NCBI RefSeq assembly: GCF_037023755.1
Contig: NZ_CP146100.1
Location: 5,115,501-5,179,500 of the forward strand
DNA: 64,000 nt
Origin: Saccharopolyspora sp. SCSIO 74807
Lineage (GTDB): Bacteria > Actinomycetota > Actinomycetes > Mycobacteriales > Pseudonocardiaceae
Direction of reading: 5' to 3'
The notes under the pieces were generated by a model. That model did no database searches. It worked only from the letters and a program-made list of their open reading frames with translations, and had not been told where the DNA came from. The translations under genes were made by a program, and so were the position numbers. Positions 34,957 to 42,467 of the stretch are shown here, in pieces. Numbering within the stretch: position 1 is the first letter of the stretch; each line of letters starts with the position of its first letter.

Positions 34957-35492
34957 GCCGGATCCGACGCTGCTTCGCGGCGGCTGGCGTCGTGCTAGCA
35001 GCCGGGCTGCTGGCCTCCTGCGCGAGTGCGACGCCTCCGGCACCGCCAGAGGAACCGGCGATCGCAGCGCCTCCACAAGCGCAGGCCGGGCATTCTGGTC
35101 CCGACGGGGACGTCGAGCGTGCGTATGAGCGGTTTTGGCAGGTGTCGCGGTCGTTGCCGCAGCGTCCGGTCGAGCGCTGGCGCCCGGAGTTGGAACGGGT
35201 CGCGGCCGGACCGATGGCCGAGACGATCCTGGCCAACCTGGCACAACAGCGCGCGGCCGGAATCGGCTTGTACGGGGAGATTCACCCCCGCATCACCGGA
35301 GTTCGCTTCGAGGGCACTCGTGCGGTGGTGACCGATTGCCAGGACACCAGCCAGTCCGGGCAGGCCGAGGCCGGCACCGGTAAGCCCCGCACGGTCGGCG
35401 TCGCCCGCAACCTCACCTCCGGCACGCTCGAACGCGGCCGAGACGGGACCTGGCGGGTCGTGCGCATCGACTACCCGCACGGAGGCTGCTGA
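34953..35492 (+). CDS. secreted lipoprotein of the Tad locus
   Basis: A 179-residue protein with an N-terminal signal and lipobox (LLASC, Cys near 20), then a Pro/Ala-rich linker and a compact domain containing YERFWQVSRSLPQRPVERWR and VARNLTSGTLERGRDGTWRV. Unrecognised family, but lipoproteins of this layout recur in actinomycete Tad loci. It overlaps the peptidase stop and its own stop overlaps the next start, so it is co-translated. Likely cell-surface anchored near the pilus base. Confidence 0.75.
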   Translation: MSRIRRCFAAAGVVLAAGLLASCASATPPAPPEEPAIAAPPQAQAGHSGPDGDVERAYERFWQVSRSLPQRPVERWRPELERVAAGPMAETILANLAQQRAAGIGLYGEIHPRITGVRFEGTRAVVTDCQDTSQSGQAEAGTGKPRTVGVARNLTSGTLERGRDGTWRVVRIDYPHGGC

Positions 35493-36343
35493 TGCGCCCG
35501 CGCCGCGGTGTTCTCGCAGTCCTGACCTGCCTCGGAGCGGGCACGCTGCTGCCAGTGCCCGCGGTGGCCGACGGCGACGTGGTGGTCACGCCCGGGGATG
35601 CGGACGGGCTCTACGGTGCCCCATCGGTCGACCTCGGCGCCGTGGCGGGCGGGACGCCGTCGTCTCCGGGCCAGTCCGGCTCGGCGCCCTCGGGTAGGGC
35701 GGAAGCCGGTGCCGGGGTGGCGGGGCCGCCGTTGGGGTTGAGTTGGTCGGCACCGGGAAGCGGGGTGCCGGAATGGTTCACCGTGGCACCGGAGTTCCGG
35801 TTCCCGGACTTCAGTGACCCCGCGGTCGCGCCCTCGCCGGATGTGCTGGCGGGACAGGCCGCCGGGCAGTTGCGGTTGCCGTTGCCGACGCCGCGGCATT
35901 CGCCGGATCTGCGGTTGCCGGACGGGCGCGCGGCCACGGTGGTCGGCGAGCACACCTGGTTCTGGACCGAACCCGGCGCGTGGCGGCCGGTATCGCGGCG
36001 GACCCAGGCCGGGCCGGTGTGGGTCGAGGTCACCGCCACACCCCGCACGTTGAGCCTGGATCCCGGGACCGGACAACCAGCGTCCTCCTGCACCGGGCCA
36101 GGGACTCCCTACAACCGGTCGTTCGGATTGCACGCCGCTTCCCCGGATTGCGATGTGGTGTTCGCGCACTCCTCAGCGGGCCGTCCTGGCGAGCAGGTCC
36201 CGGCTCGGTGGGCGATCACCTGGCAGGTGTCCTGGCGAGGGTTCGACGGCACCGCCCCGGTCGGCGGCACCTTAGCGCCGATGACCTCCCGCGCCGAAGC
36301 CGAGTTGGCCGTGGCCGAGGCCCAAGCCCTCACCACCGACTAA
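35492..36343 (+). CDS. secreted hypothetical protein of the Tad locus
   Basis: A 283-residue protein with a cleavable-looking signal peptide (GVLAVLTCLGAGTLLPVPAVA). A Gly/Pro/Ser-rich linker of about 60 residues leads to a domain with EHTWFWTEPGAWRPVSRRTQ, VWVEVTATPRTLSLDPG and two Cys near SSCTGPGTPYNRSF that may form a disulfide. Its start is coupled to the lipoprotein stop. Family unknown; presumably works outside the membrane with the pilus. Confidence 0.7.
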   Translation: MRPRRGVLAVLTCLGAGTLLPVPAVADGDVVVTPGDADGLYGAPSVDLGAVAGGTPSSPGQSGSAPSGRAEAGAGVAGPPLGLSWSAPGSGVPEWFTVAPEFRFPDFSDPAVAPSPDVLAGQAAGQLRLPLPTPRHSPDLRLPDGRAATVVGEHTWFWTEPGAWRPVSRRTQAGPVWVEVTATPRTLSLDPGTGQPASSCTGPGTPYNRSFGLHAASPDCDVVFAHSSAGRPGEQVPARWAITWQVSWRGFDGTAPVGGTLAPMTSRAEAELAVAEAQALTTD

Positions 36344-36391
36344 CGCAACTCGTTTTTCTCGTCGATTTTCCTTTCTTCCTTGGGGATACCT

Positions 36392-37066
36392 ATGTCCACA
36401 ACAGACACAGCACGCGCCAGCAGCTCTGCGGCACGAGAACCGACGACCCCACGCGTACCGCGCAAGCGACGCTGGTGGATGTGGGGCACCGCCCTCGTGC
36501 TCGTGCTCGGTGCCGCCGGGGGCAATGCCGCGCTGATCGCTCAGGTCGCGGATCGGGAGCCGATGCTGGTGCTGGCCCGCGATGTTCCGTGGGGCGAGCG
36601 CATTTCCGGCGCCGATGTGCGGCAAGCAGACCTTCCCGCCCCGGTCGGGGACTTCGCCGTCCCGGACACCGAACGCGGCCAGGTCGTGGGGTTGGTCGCC
36701 GGGCACAACCTCAAGGCCGGGAGCCTGCTGGCCCACAGCGACCTGATTCGCCAAGCGGTCCCTGGTCCTGGGCAGCAAGTGGTCGGGCTGCGGCTCGAAC
36801 CCGGCCGGTTTCCCGCCCGCGGGCTGGCACCGAACGATCCGGTCGTCGTGCGGCCTGCGCCTGAGAACTCCAGCACCGCGGCGGATTCCGGCGCACAGAT
36901 CAGCCCGCAGGGCACCGAGTTCACCGCTCGCGTCGTGCGCAGTTCCCCACCCGATGCCGACGGGGCGATCACGGTCGACCTGCTCGTTGCCGAGGACACC
37001 GCGTCGGCGGCCGCACAAGCAGCAGTCACTGGTGCCCAGGTGAGCCTGCTCGGCCCACCGCACTGA
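36392..37066 (+). CDS. SAF-domain protein (CpaB/RcpC-like)
   Basis: A 224-residue membrane-anchored protein. A single TM segment (about 30-50, WGTALVLVLGAAGGNAALI) is followed by a SAF domain: MLVLARDVPWGERISGADVR and KAGSLLAHSDLI. CpaB/RcpC proteins support Tad pilus assembly in the periplasm of Gram-negatives; actinomycetes keep a shorter form. Start MSTTDTARA is preferred over a TTG 12 bases upstream. Confidence 0.82.
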   Translation: MSTTDTARASSSAAREPTTPRVPRKRRWWMWGTALVLVLGAAGGNAALIAQVADREPMLVLARDVPWGERISGADVRQADLPAPVGDFAVPDTERGQVVGLVAGHNLKAGSLLAHSDLIRQAVPGPGQQVVGLRLEPGRFPARGLAPNDPVVVRPAPENSSTAADSGAQISPQGTEFTARVVRSSPPDADGAITVDLLVAEDTASAAAQAAVTGAQVSLLGPPH

Positions 37067-37094
37067 ATTGCCCATGAGTGAAAGGAGTTGTGGC

Positions 37095-37892
37095 ATGGCG
37101 ATCACGACGGTGATCAGTGCGCTCGGTGCGCCGGGCGTGTCCACGACGGTGGCGGCGTTGGCCACCGCCTGGCCCGGCCCGGTGCTGGCCGTGGATGCCG
37201 ATCCGGTGCGCGGGTCGCTGGTGCCGGGCTGGCTCTCGCGCTGGTGGGTCGACGGGCGCATCACGACCGAGGCCGGGGTGGTGACCTTCGCCGCCAGTAC
37301 CCGGCGGATGACCTCGGTGCCGGCCGAAGGACTGGTGGGGCACACCGCGGAAGTGCCGAACGCGCGCCACATCCGGGTGCTGCCCGGAGTGGTGCACGCC
37401 GAGCAGGCGGTCGCGATCGGCGCGGACGGCTGGTCGCGGCTGGCCAGCGCCCTGCGGGACCTGTCCGAGACGGGTCCGGATGTGCTGGTGGATGCGGGCC
37501 GGTGGTGCCCGCAAACACCGTGGCCGCTGCTGAACGCGGCCGACCGCGTGCTGCTAGCGGTACGGCCGAACCTGCGGTCCTGCTCGGGCAGCACGGACCT
37601 CGCCCGCCACTTGGCCGACCGGTTCGAGCGCGTCGAGCTGGCGGTGCTGGCCGCGGACTCCCGCGGTGCCTCCGATACCGCCCGCGCCGTGGACGCGCCT
37701 CGCGGGCTGACGCTGCCCGATGACACACCCAGCGCCCGCGTGTTCGCCGACGGCGCGACCGAGCCGCTTCATCTCGCACGGCGTCCGTTGTGGAAAGCGA
37801 CCCGCCGCACCGCCCGCGTGCTGCACGCCCAAGCGCACAGGCCCGTCGGCTTCCACCGCGGGCTCGAGACAACGCAGGCAGGTGTCGAATGA
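37095..37892 (+). CDS. TadZ/CpaE-like P-loop-fold protein
   Basis: A 265-residue MinD/ParA-fold protein placed between the SAF protein and TadA. The N-terminal loop is GAPGVSTT where an active ATPase would have GxGGxGKT, so the Walker lysine is absent; VLAVDADPVRGS and PDVLVDAGRW retain the fold. TadZ proteins position the pilus machine in the cell; the lost lysine suggests nucleotide-independent or altered behaviour. AGGAG precedes the ATG and the stop overlaps the tadA start. Confidence 0.8.
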   Translation: MAITTVISALGAPGVSTTVAALATAWPGPVLAVDADPVRGSLVPGWLSRWWVDGRITTEAGVVTFAASTRRMTSVPAEGLVGHTAEVPNARHIRVLPGVVHAEQAVAIGADGWSRLASALRDLSETGPDVLVDAGRWCPQTPWPLLNAADRVLLAVRPNLRSCSGSTDLARHLADRFERVELAVLAADSRGASDTARAVDAPRGLTLPDDTPSARVFADGATEPLHLARRPLWKATRRTARVLHAQAHRPVGFHRGLETTQAGVE

Positions 37893-39232
37893 CTCCCACG
37901 ATGCTGCCGTGGTTCGACGACGGCGACCCCATCCCCGATCCGGCCACTGTGGACACTCTTCGTACCCGTGCCGCGGCCCGGCTCGACAACCACGAACCCG
38001 ACCAGCACGCGGTCGTGTCCGATGAAGTGTTCGCCTGGGCCGCCGACCGCGCCGCCGCCGGACGGCCACCCATGCCCGAAGCTGTCGAACGGCGCCTCAT
38101 CCGGGCTGTGCATGGCGGGCTGGCCGGGCTCGGCGGACTCGCCGCGGTGCTGGACCGTGACGCCATCGAGAACATCCACGTCCACGGCCACGACCACGTG
38201 CTGGTGAACACCGCAGACGGCACCACCGCCCGCTGGCCGCACCCGGTGGCCGACTCCGACGAAGCGCTGCTGGATCTGCTCGGGGAACTGTTCGCCCGCG
38301 CCGGGCGCACGTCGCGGGAGTTCTCCCCGGCCCATCCGATCGCGAACATCCGCATCCCCGCCGGAGGCCCGCTCGGCGCGCGGATCGCGGCGGTGCGCGA
38401 ACTCTGCGACCGGCCACGGGTGGCGATCCGGCGCCACCGGCTCGCCCACGCCGCCCTGGAGGATCTGCGCGCGAACGGCACCCTCGACGCCCGGCTGCAG
38501 CAGTTCTTGTCCGCGGCCGTGGCCGCGGGACTGAACCTGCTGGTCACCGGCGGGCCGTATGCCGGGAAAACCACGCTGTTGCGAGCGTTGTGCCAGGAGA
38601 TCCCCGCGCCGGAGCATGTGGTCACCGTCGAGGACGACTACGAACTCGGCCTGCACCTCGACCACGGGCGGCACCCGCTGGTCACCGCGTTGGAATCGCG
38701 CACCGCCGGCGCCGAAGGCACCGGAGAGATCACCCTCGACGATCTGCTCAAACAAGCCCTGCGGCACTCGCCATCGCGAGTGATCGTCGGTGAGGTCCGT
38801 GCCGGGGAGATCACCGCCATGATGCGGGCCTTGGGCAACGGGGCCGCCGGCGGGATGGGCACCCTGCACGCCACCTCCGCCCGGGCCGTGCCGGATCGCA
38901 TCGCCGCGCTCGGCCAGCTGGCCGACCCGCCCTTGCCGATCGCCGCGGCGCACCGGTGGACCGCCTCGGCGCTGGATGTGATCGTGCACGTCACCCGCCA
39001 CGACCAACCTGACGGCCGACACCGCACCGTCGGGGAGATCGTGGAAGTCGGCCCCGTCGGCGACGCCGAAGCCCCCGATCTCACTCCGCTGTTCGCCACC
39101 GCCCCCGGTCAACGGCACCCGATCCCGGTCGGCCCGCCGAGCCCTGAGCTGCTGGAGCGGCTCGTCGCGACCGGGCTCGATGCCGGGGTGTTCGACCTGC
39201 CCGCACGCGCCTGGGGCGGTGAGCACCGATGA
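37889..39232 (+). CDS. Tad pilus assembly ATPase TadA/CpaF
   Basis: A 447-residue secretion ATPase powering pilus assembly. Walker A GGPYAGKTT near 222, the Asp box region EDDYELGLHLDH, Walker B RVIVGEVRAGE and the His box MGTLHATSARA are all visible. The N-terminal domain is CpaF-like (LRTRAAARLDNHE). Start ATG overlaps the upstream stop, and its stop overlaps tadB, a fully coupled string. Cytoplasmic, docking on the TadB/TadC membrane pair. Confidence 0.94.
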   Translation: MTPTMLPWFDDGDPIPDPATVDTLRTRAAARLDNHEPDQHAVVSDEVFAWAADRAAAGRPPMPEAVERRLIRAVHGGLAGLGGLAAVLDRDAIENIHVHGHDHVLVNTADGTTARWPHPVADSDEALLDLLGELFARAGRTSREFSPAHPIANIRIPAGGPLGARIAAVRELCDRPRVAIRRHRLAHAALEDLRANGTLDARLQQFLSAAVAAGLNLLVTGGPYAGKTTLLRALCQEIPAPEHVVTVEDDYELGLHLDHGRHPLVTALESRTAGAEGTGEITLDDLLKQALRHSPSRVIVGEVRAGEITAMMRALGNGAAGGMGTLHATSARAVPDRIAALGQLADPPLPIAAAHRWTASALDVIVHVTRHDQPDGRHRTVGEIVEVGPVGDAEAPDLTPLFATAPGQRHPIPVGPPSPELLERLVATGLDAGVFDLPARAWGGEHR

Positions 39233-40074
39233 GCCCCGATCTGCTCACCGCCGGAGCGTGCGGGCTCGCACTCGCCGTCGCGATCCTGCTCGTGCTCGCC
39301 GGCCGCACCGGAGTGCCGCAGCGTCGAGCGACCTCGCCGAGGACGTGGTCCCACCGAGGGCTGCGCCTCGGCACTGCCGGGCTTCTACTGGGTGCCGGTG
39401 CGTGGTGGGCGACCGGGTGGCCGGTGGCCATGTTGATCGTCGCCGCCGCGGCCGTGGGCCTGCCGCGCGTGCTCGCGCCGAGCGCGGCGACCGAGGCCAT
39501 CGCCCGCGCCGAAGCACTCGCGACCTGGACCCGACGACTCGGTGACCTGCTCGCCTCCGGCGCCGGAGGCCTCTCGCAGGCGATCACCCGCTCGGCCGCC
39601 ACCGCGCCGGAACCGTTGACCACACCCGTGCAGCGCCTCGCGCACCGGCTGCGCACCCACGGCACCGAAACAGCGCTGCGCGCCTTCGCCGACGACCTCG
39701 CCGACCCCGCCGTCGACGCGGTCGTGCTCGCCCTGCTGCTACGGCTACGCGCCGGCGGCCGCGGCCTCGCCGACCTCCTGCACCACCACGCCGACGCCCA
39801 AGCCCGGGAAATCACCGCCCGGCGCCAAGTCGAAGCCGACCGGGCCAAACCCCGCACCACCGTGCGCTGCCTGATCGGCATCACCCTGGTGATGCTCGCC
39901 GGGCTCGTGGCCTTCGCCGGGCACTACCTCGCCCCGTTCGCCACCGCGGCCGGGCAAGGCGCGCTCGCCGTGATCGCGCTGCTCGCAGCCGGAGCGATCA
40001 CGTGGATGCACCGCCTCACGACCCCGCCGCCTGCTCAGCGCTACCTCATCACCCGGCGAAGGGAAACCGCATGA
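39229..40074 (+). CDS. TadB-like type II secretion F-domain membrane protein
   Basis: A 281-residue membrane protein with N-terminal and C-terminal TM pairs and a central cytoplasmic T2SS-F domain (RRLGDLLASGAGGLSQAIT; HHHADAQAREITARRQVEAD). With TadC it forms the inner-membrane platform of the pilus. Overlaps both neighbours by four bases. Confidence 0.88.
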   Translation: MSPDLLTAGACGLALAVAILLVLAGRTGVPQRRATSPRTWSHRGLRLGTAGLLLGAGAWWATGWPVAMLIVAAAAVGLPRVLAPSAATEAIARAEALATWTRRLGDLLASGAGGLSQAITRSAATAPEPLTTPVQRLAHRLRTHGTETALRAFADDLADPAVDAVVLALLLRLRAGGRGLADLLHHHADAQAREITARRQVEADRAKPRTTVRCLIGITLVMLAGLVAFAGHYLAPFATAAGQGALAVIALLAAGAITWMHRLTTPPPAQRYLITRRRETA

Positions 40075-40946
40075 TCGCGCTCGGAACCATGCTCGGCGTG
40101 CTGGCAGGCACCGGGCTCGCCGCCGGACTCGTCGCTACCGTTCCTGTCGGCCGGCTCGATCTCGCCGCCGCGCTGCACCGCACCACCCGCGCCGCACCGC
40201 GGGCCGCTACGGGTCCGGGCGGCGTCGCCGCCGCCCGGCTCGCCGCCCATGCCCGCCGAGCGCGGCACCCGTGGCTCGGGCTCCCCGAGCCGGACCTGGA
40301 CCTGCTGGAACTCGCACCCGAGCACTACCTCACCCGCCGCCTGCGCGCGGCCGCACTCGGCCTCGCGACCGGAGCCGTGCTCGGCGCACTCGGGCTGGCT
40401 GCCGAGATGCTTCCCGCTGCGGTAGCGCTCGCGTGCGGCCTCGTCGGCGCCGCGGCGGGCGGGATGCTGCCGTACTTCCAACTCCGCGAGGCCGCCGCCC
40501 AGCGCAGGGATGCGTATCGGCGGGTGCTGGCGGTCTATCTCGACCTCGTCGCCCAAGAACGCCGCGCCGGACGTGCCGCCACCCCAGCGCTGCGCGAAGC
40601 CGCCGAAACCAGCGACCACCCGCTACTCCTCCGCATCCGCACCACGGTGCTGCAGGCGCACCGGCTCGGCCACACCCCCTGGGACGCACTCCGCGAGCTC
40701 GGCACCCGGCTGCGAGTGCCGGAACTGGTCGACGTCGCCGACCTCGCCGACACCGCCGCCGACGGCGCCGCCATCGCCACCAGCCTGCACACCAAAGCCA
40801 CCTCGCTGCGCCACGCCGCCCTGGCCGACGACACCACCACAGCGAACGCACGCAGCGAGCAACTCACCATCCCGGTCGCGTTGCTGATGCTCGCCTTCCT
40901 CGGCCTGCTGCTGTACCCGACCACCGCCGCACTCCTGAACAGCTAA
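40071..40946 (+). CDS. TadC-like type II secretion F-domain membrane protein
   Basis: A 291-residue partner of TadB with N-terminal TM segments, the F domain (VLAVYLDLVAQERRAGRAAT; AHRLGHTPWDALRELGTRL; LHTKATSLRHAALADD) and a C-terminal TM helix (IPVALLMLAFLGLLLYPTTA). The start is internal to a longer frame and is fixed by overlap with the tadB stop. Confidence 0.87.
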   Translation: MIALGTMLGVLAGTGLAAGLVATVPVGRLDLAAALHRTTRAAPRAATGPGGVAAARLAAHARRARHPWLGLPEPDLDLLELAPEHYLTRRLRAAALGLATGAVLGALGLAAEMLPAAVALACGLVGAAAGGMLPYFQLREAAAQRRDAYRRVLAVYLDLVAQERRAGRAATPALREAAETSDHPLLLRIRTTVLQAHRLGHTPWDALRELGTRLRVPELVDVADLADTAADGAAIATSLHTKATSLRHAALADDTTTANARSEQLTIPVALLMLAFLGLLLYPTTAALLNS

Positions 40947-40964
40947 CTCCGAAAGGAACCCGGC

Positions 40965-41213
40965 ATGCACACCTTGCGCACCACCTCCGCACGTCTCGCC
41001 CGCACCGCCTGGACCCTGCTGCTTCCCCTGGCCTGGGCACTCACCGACGCCATCGACCACGTCCAGAACCGGGAGCGACGCCTCATGGTCGATGACCGCG
41101 GTTCCGAAACCGTGGAAAAAGCCGTGATGACCGCGTTGGTGCTCGGTCTCGCCCTCGGCCTGGCCGGGGTGATCGCCGCCGTCGTGCACAAATTCCAAGG
41201 CCAAATCCACTAA
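40965..41213 (+). CDS. Flp/Tad-type pilin candidate
   Basis: An 82-residue small pilin-like protein: a basic N-terminus, then DDRGSETVEKAVMTALVLGL, i.e. Gly followed by a Glu-containing hydrophobic helix, as in Flp and TadE-type pre-pilins cut by A24 peptidases. GAAAGGAACCC precedes the ATG. The unusually long N-terminal leader (about 45 residues) has an extra hydrophobic stretch; a shorter translation from MVDDRGSE is possible. Likely the major pilus subunit. Confidence 0.8.
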   Translation: MHTLRTTSARLARTAWTLLLPLAWALTDAIDHVQNRERRLMVDDRGSETVEKAVMTALVLGLALGLAGVIAAVVHKFQGQIH

Positions 41214-41224
41214 GGACACGACCT

Positions 41225-41632
41225 ATGACTGTCCACACCAGACACCTCACTGCGGAGCGAGGTTCGGAGACCGTGGAAACCGCTGTGCTCATCGGTCTCG
41301 CGCTCGCGCTGCTGGTCTCGGTCGTGCAGGCCGGATTGTGGTGGCACACCCGCACCCTGTGCCTGCACGCCGCCGCCACCGGCCTGCAAGCCGCCCGCAC
41401 CCTGCACGCCACCCCCGAAGCCGGACAACAGGCCGCTTCCGCATTCCTCACCCGCGCACCGAACGCCGCCACCGACCCCGTCGCCACCGTGTCGACCACC
41501 AGCGGCAACGTCGTCGTCGAGGTCTCCGCGACCGCGCCGCACCTGCTGCCGATCCCGGGCCTGGAGTTCCGGCTGTCCCAGACCGCCAGCGCCACCCGCG
41601 AAGCCTTCACCACACCCGGAGGCACCCCATGA
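41225..41632 (+). CDS. TadE-like pseudopilin
   Basis: A 135-residue protein with the prepilin-like N-terminus ERGSETVETAVLIGLALALL and one TM helix, then an extracytoplasmic domain. TadE family members are minor pilins processed by the A24 peptidase. Overlaps the next gene's ATG by four bases. Confidence 0.83.
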   Translation: MTVHTRHLTAERGSETVETAVLIGLALALLVSVVQAGLWWHTRTLCLHAAATGLQAARTLHATPEAGQQAASAFLTRAPNAATDPVATVSTTSGNVVVEVSATAPHLLPIPGLEFRLSQTASATREAFTTPGGTP

Positions 41633-42057
41633 ACACCCACGCGCGCGAACAGGGATCGGCCAGTCTCGAACTAGCCGTGCTGACGCCGGTCGTGCTGCTG
41701 GTGCTGGCCCTGGTCATCGCCGGAGCACGGATCGTGACCGCACACGCGGCGCTGGACACCGCCACCGCCGCAGCCGCCCGCGCCGCCACCCTGACCCGCA
41801 CCGCCCCCGCCGCACAGACCGCCGCGCAGCGCGCCGCCGACCACACTCTCGGCCAGAACGGCCTGCGCTGCGCCCAGCGACAGACCACTGTGGACACCAG
41901 TGGCTTCGCGACCGCGCCGGGACAACCGGGCACCGTGACCGTGACCGCCTCCTGCACCGTACCACTGGCTGATCTCGCGCTACCCGGCCTACCGGGTCGT
42001 GTGCCGCTCTCGAGCAGCTTCGCCAGTCCCCTGGACCCGTACCGGGAGCGCACATGA
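41629..42057 (+). CDS. TadE/TadF-like pseudopilin
   Basis: A 142-residue protein: EQGSASLELAVLTPVVLLVL (TadE-type start with one TM helix), a helical Ala-rich segment, and a C-terminal domain with Cys in LRCAQRQT and TASCTVPLADL. Similar in plan to the preceding gene. Co-translated with both neighbours through ATGA overlaps. Confidence 0.83.
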   Translation: MNTHAREQGSASLELAVLTPVVLLVLALVIAGARIVTAHAALDTATAAAARAATLTRTAPAAQTAAQRAADHTLGQNGLRCAQRQTTVDTSGFATAPGQPGTVTVTASCTVPLADLALPGLPGRVPLSSSFASPLDPYRERT

Positions 42058-42467
42058 CCACCACGCCGCACCCACGCGACCGCGGCTCGATCAGCCTGCT
42101 GGTGGCCGTGCTGCTGCCCTGTCTGCTGCTGGTGCTCGCGCTCGTCGTCGACGGCGCCGACCGGATGCGCGCGCTGGCCCGCGCCGACGCGGTCGCCGCC
42201 GAAGCCGCCCGCGCCGCGCTGACCGCGCTGGACACCCGTGCCACGAGCATCACCGTCGATACCCGCCACGCCCGCCGCGCCGCACAGTCCACACTGGCCG
42301 CCAGCAAGCACCGCGGCGAGATCACCCTCGAGGGCCGCACCGTGCGGGTTTCGGTGCAGCACTCCGAACCCGCCGCCATCGGCCTGCTCGGCACCAGCCA
42401 CCAGGTCACCGGCCACGCCACCGCCGCACTCGGCATCGGCACCAGCAACCCAGGACTCGCCCCATGA
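42054..42467 (+). CDS. TadG-like / Flp-pilus-associated protein
   Basis: A 137-residue protein with N-terminal DRGSISLLVAVLLPCLLLVL, the mark of Flp-associated TadG-like proteins, followed by a helical region and a VRVSVQHSEPAAIG beta domain. Last of the three pseudopilin-like genes; overlaps the following LysM-BTAD gene by four bases. Confidence 0.8.
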   Translation: MTTTPHPRDRGSISLLVAVLLPCLLLVLALVVDGADRMRALARADAVAAEAARAALTALDTRATSITVDTRHARRAAQSTLAASKHRGEITLEGRTVRVSVQHSEPAAIGLLGTSHQVTGHATAALGIGTSNPGLAP

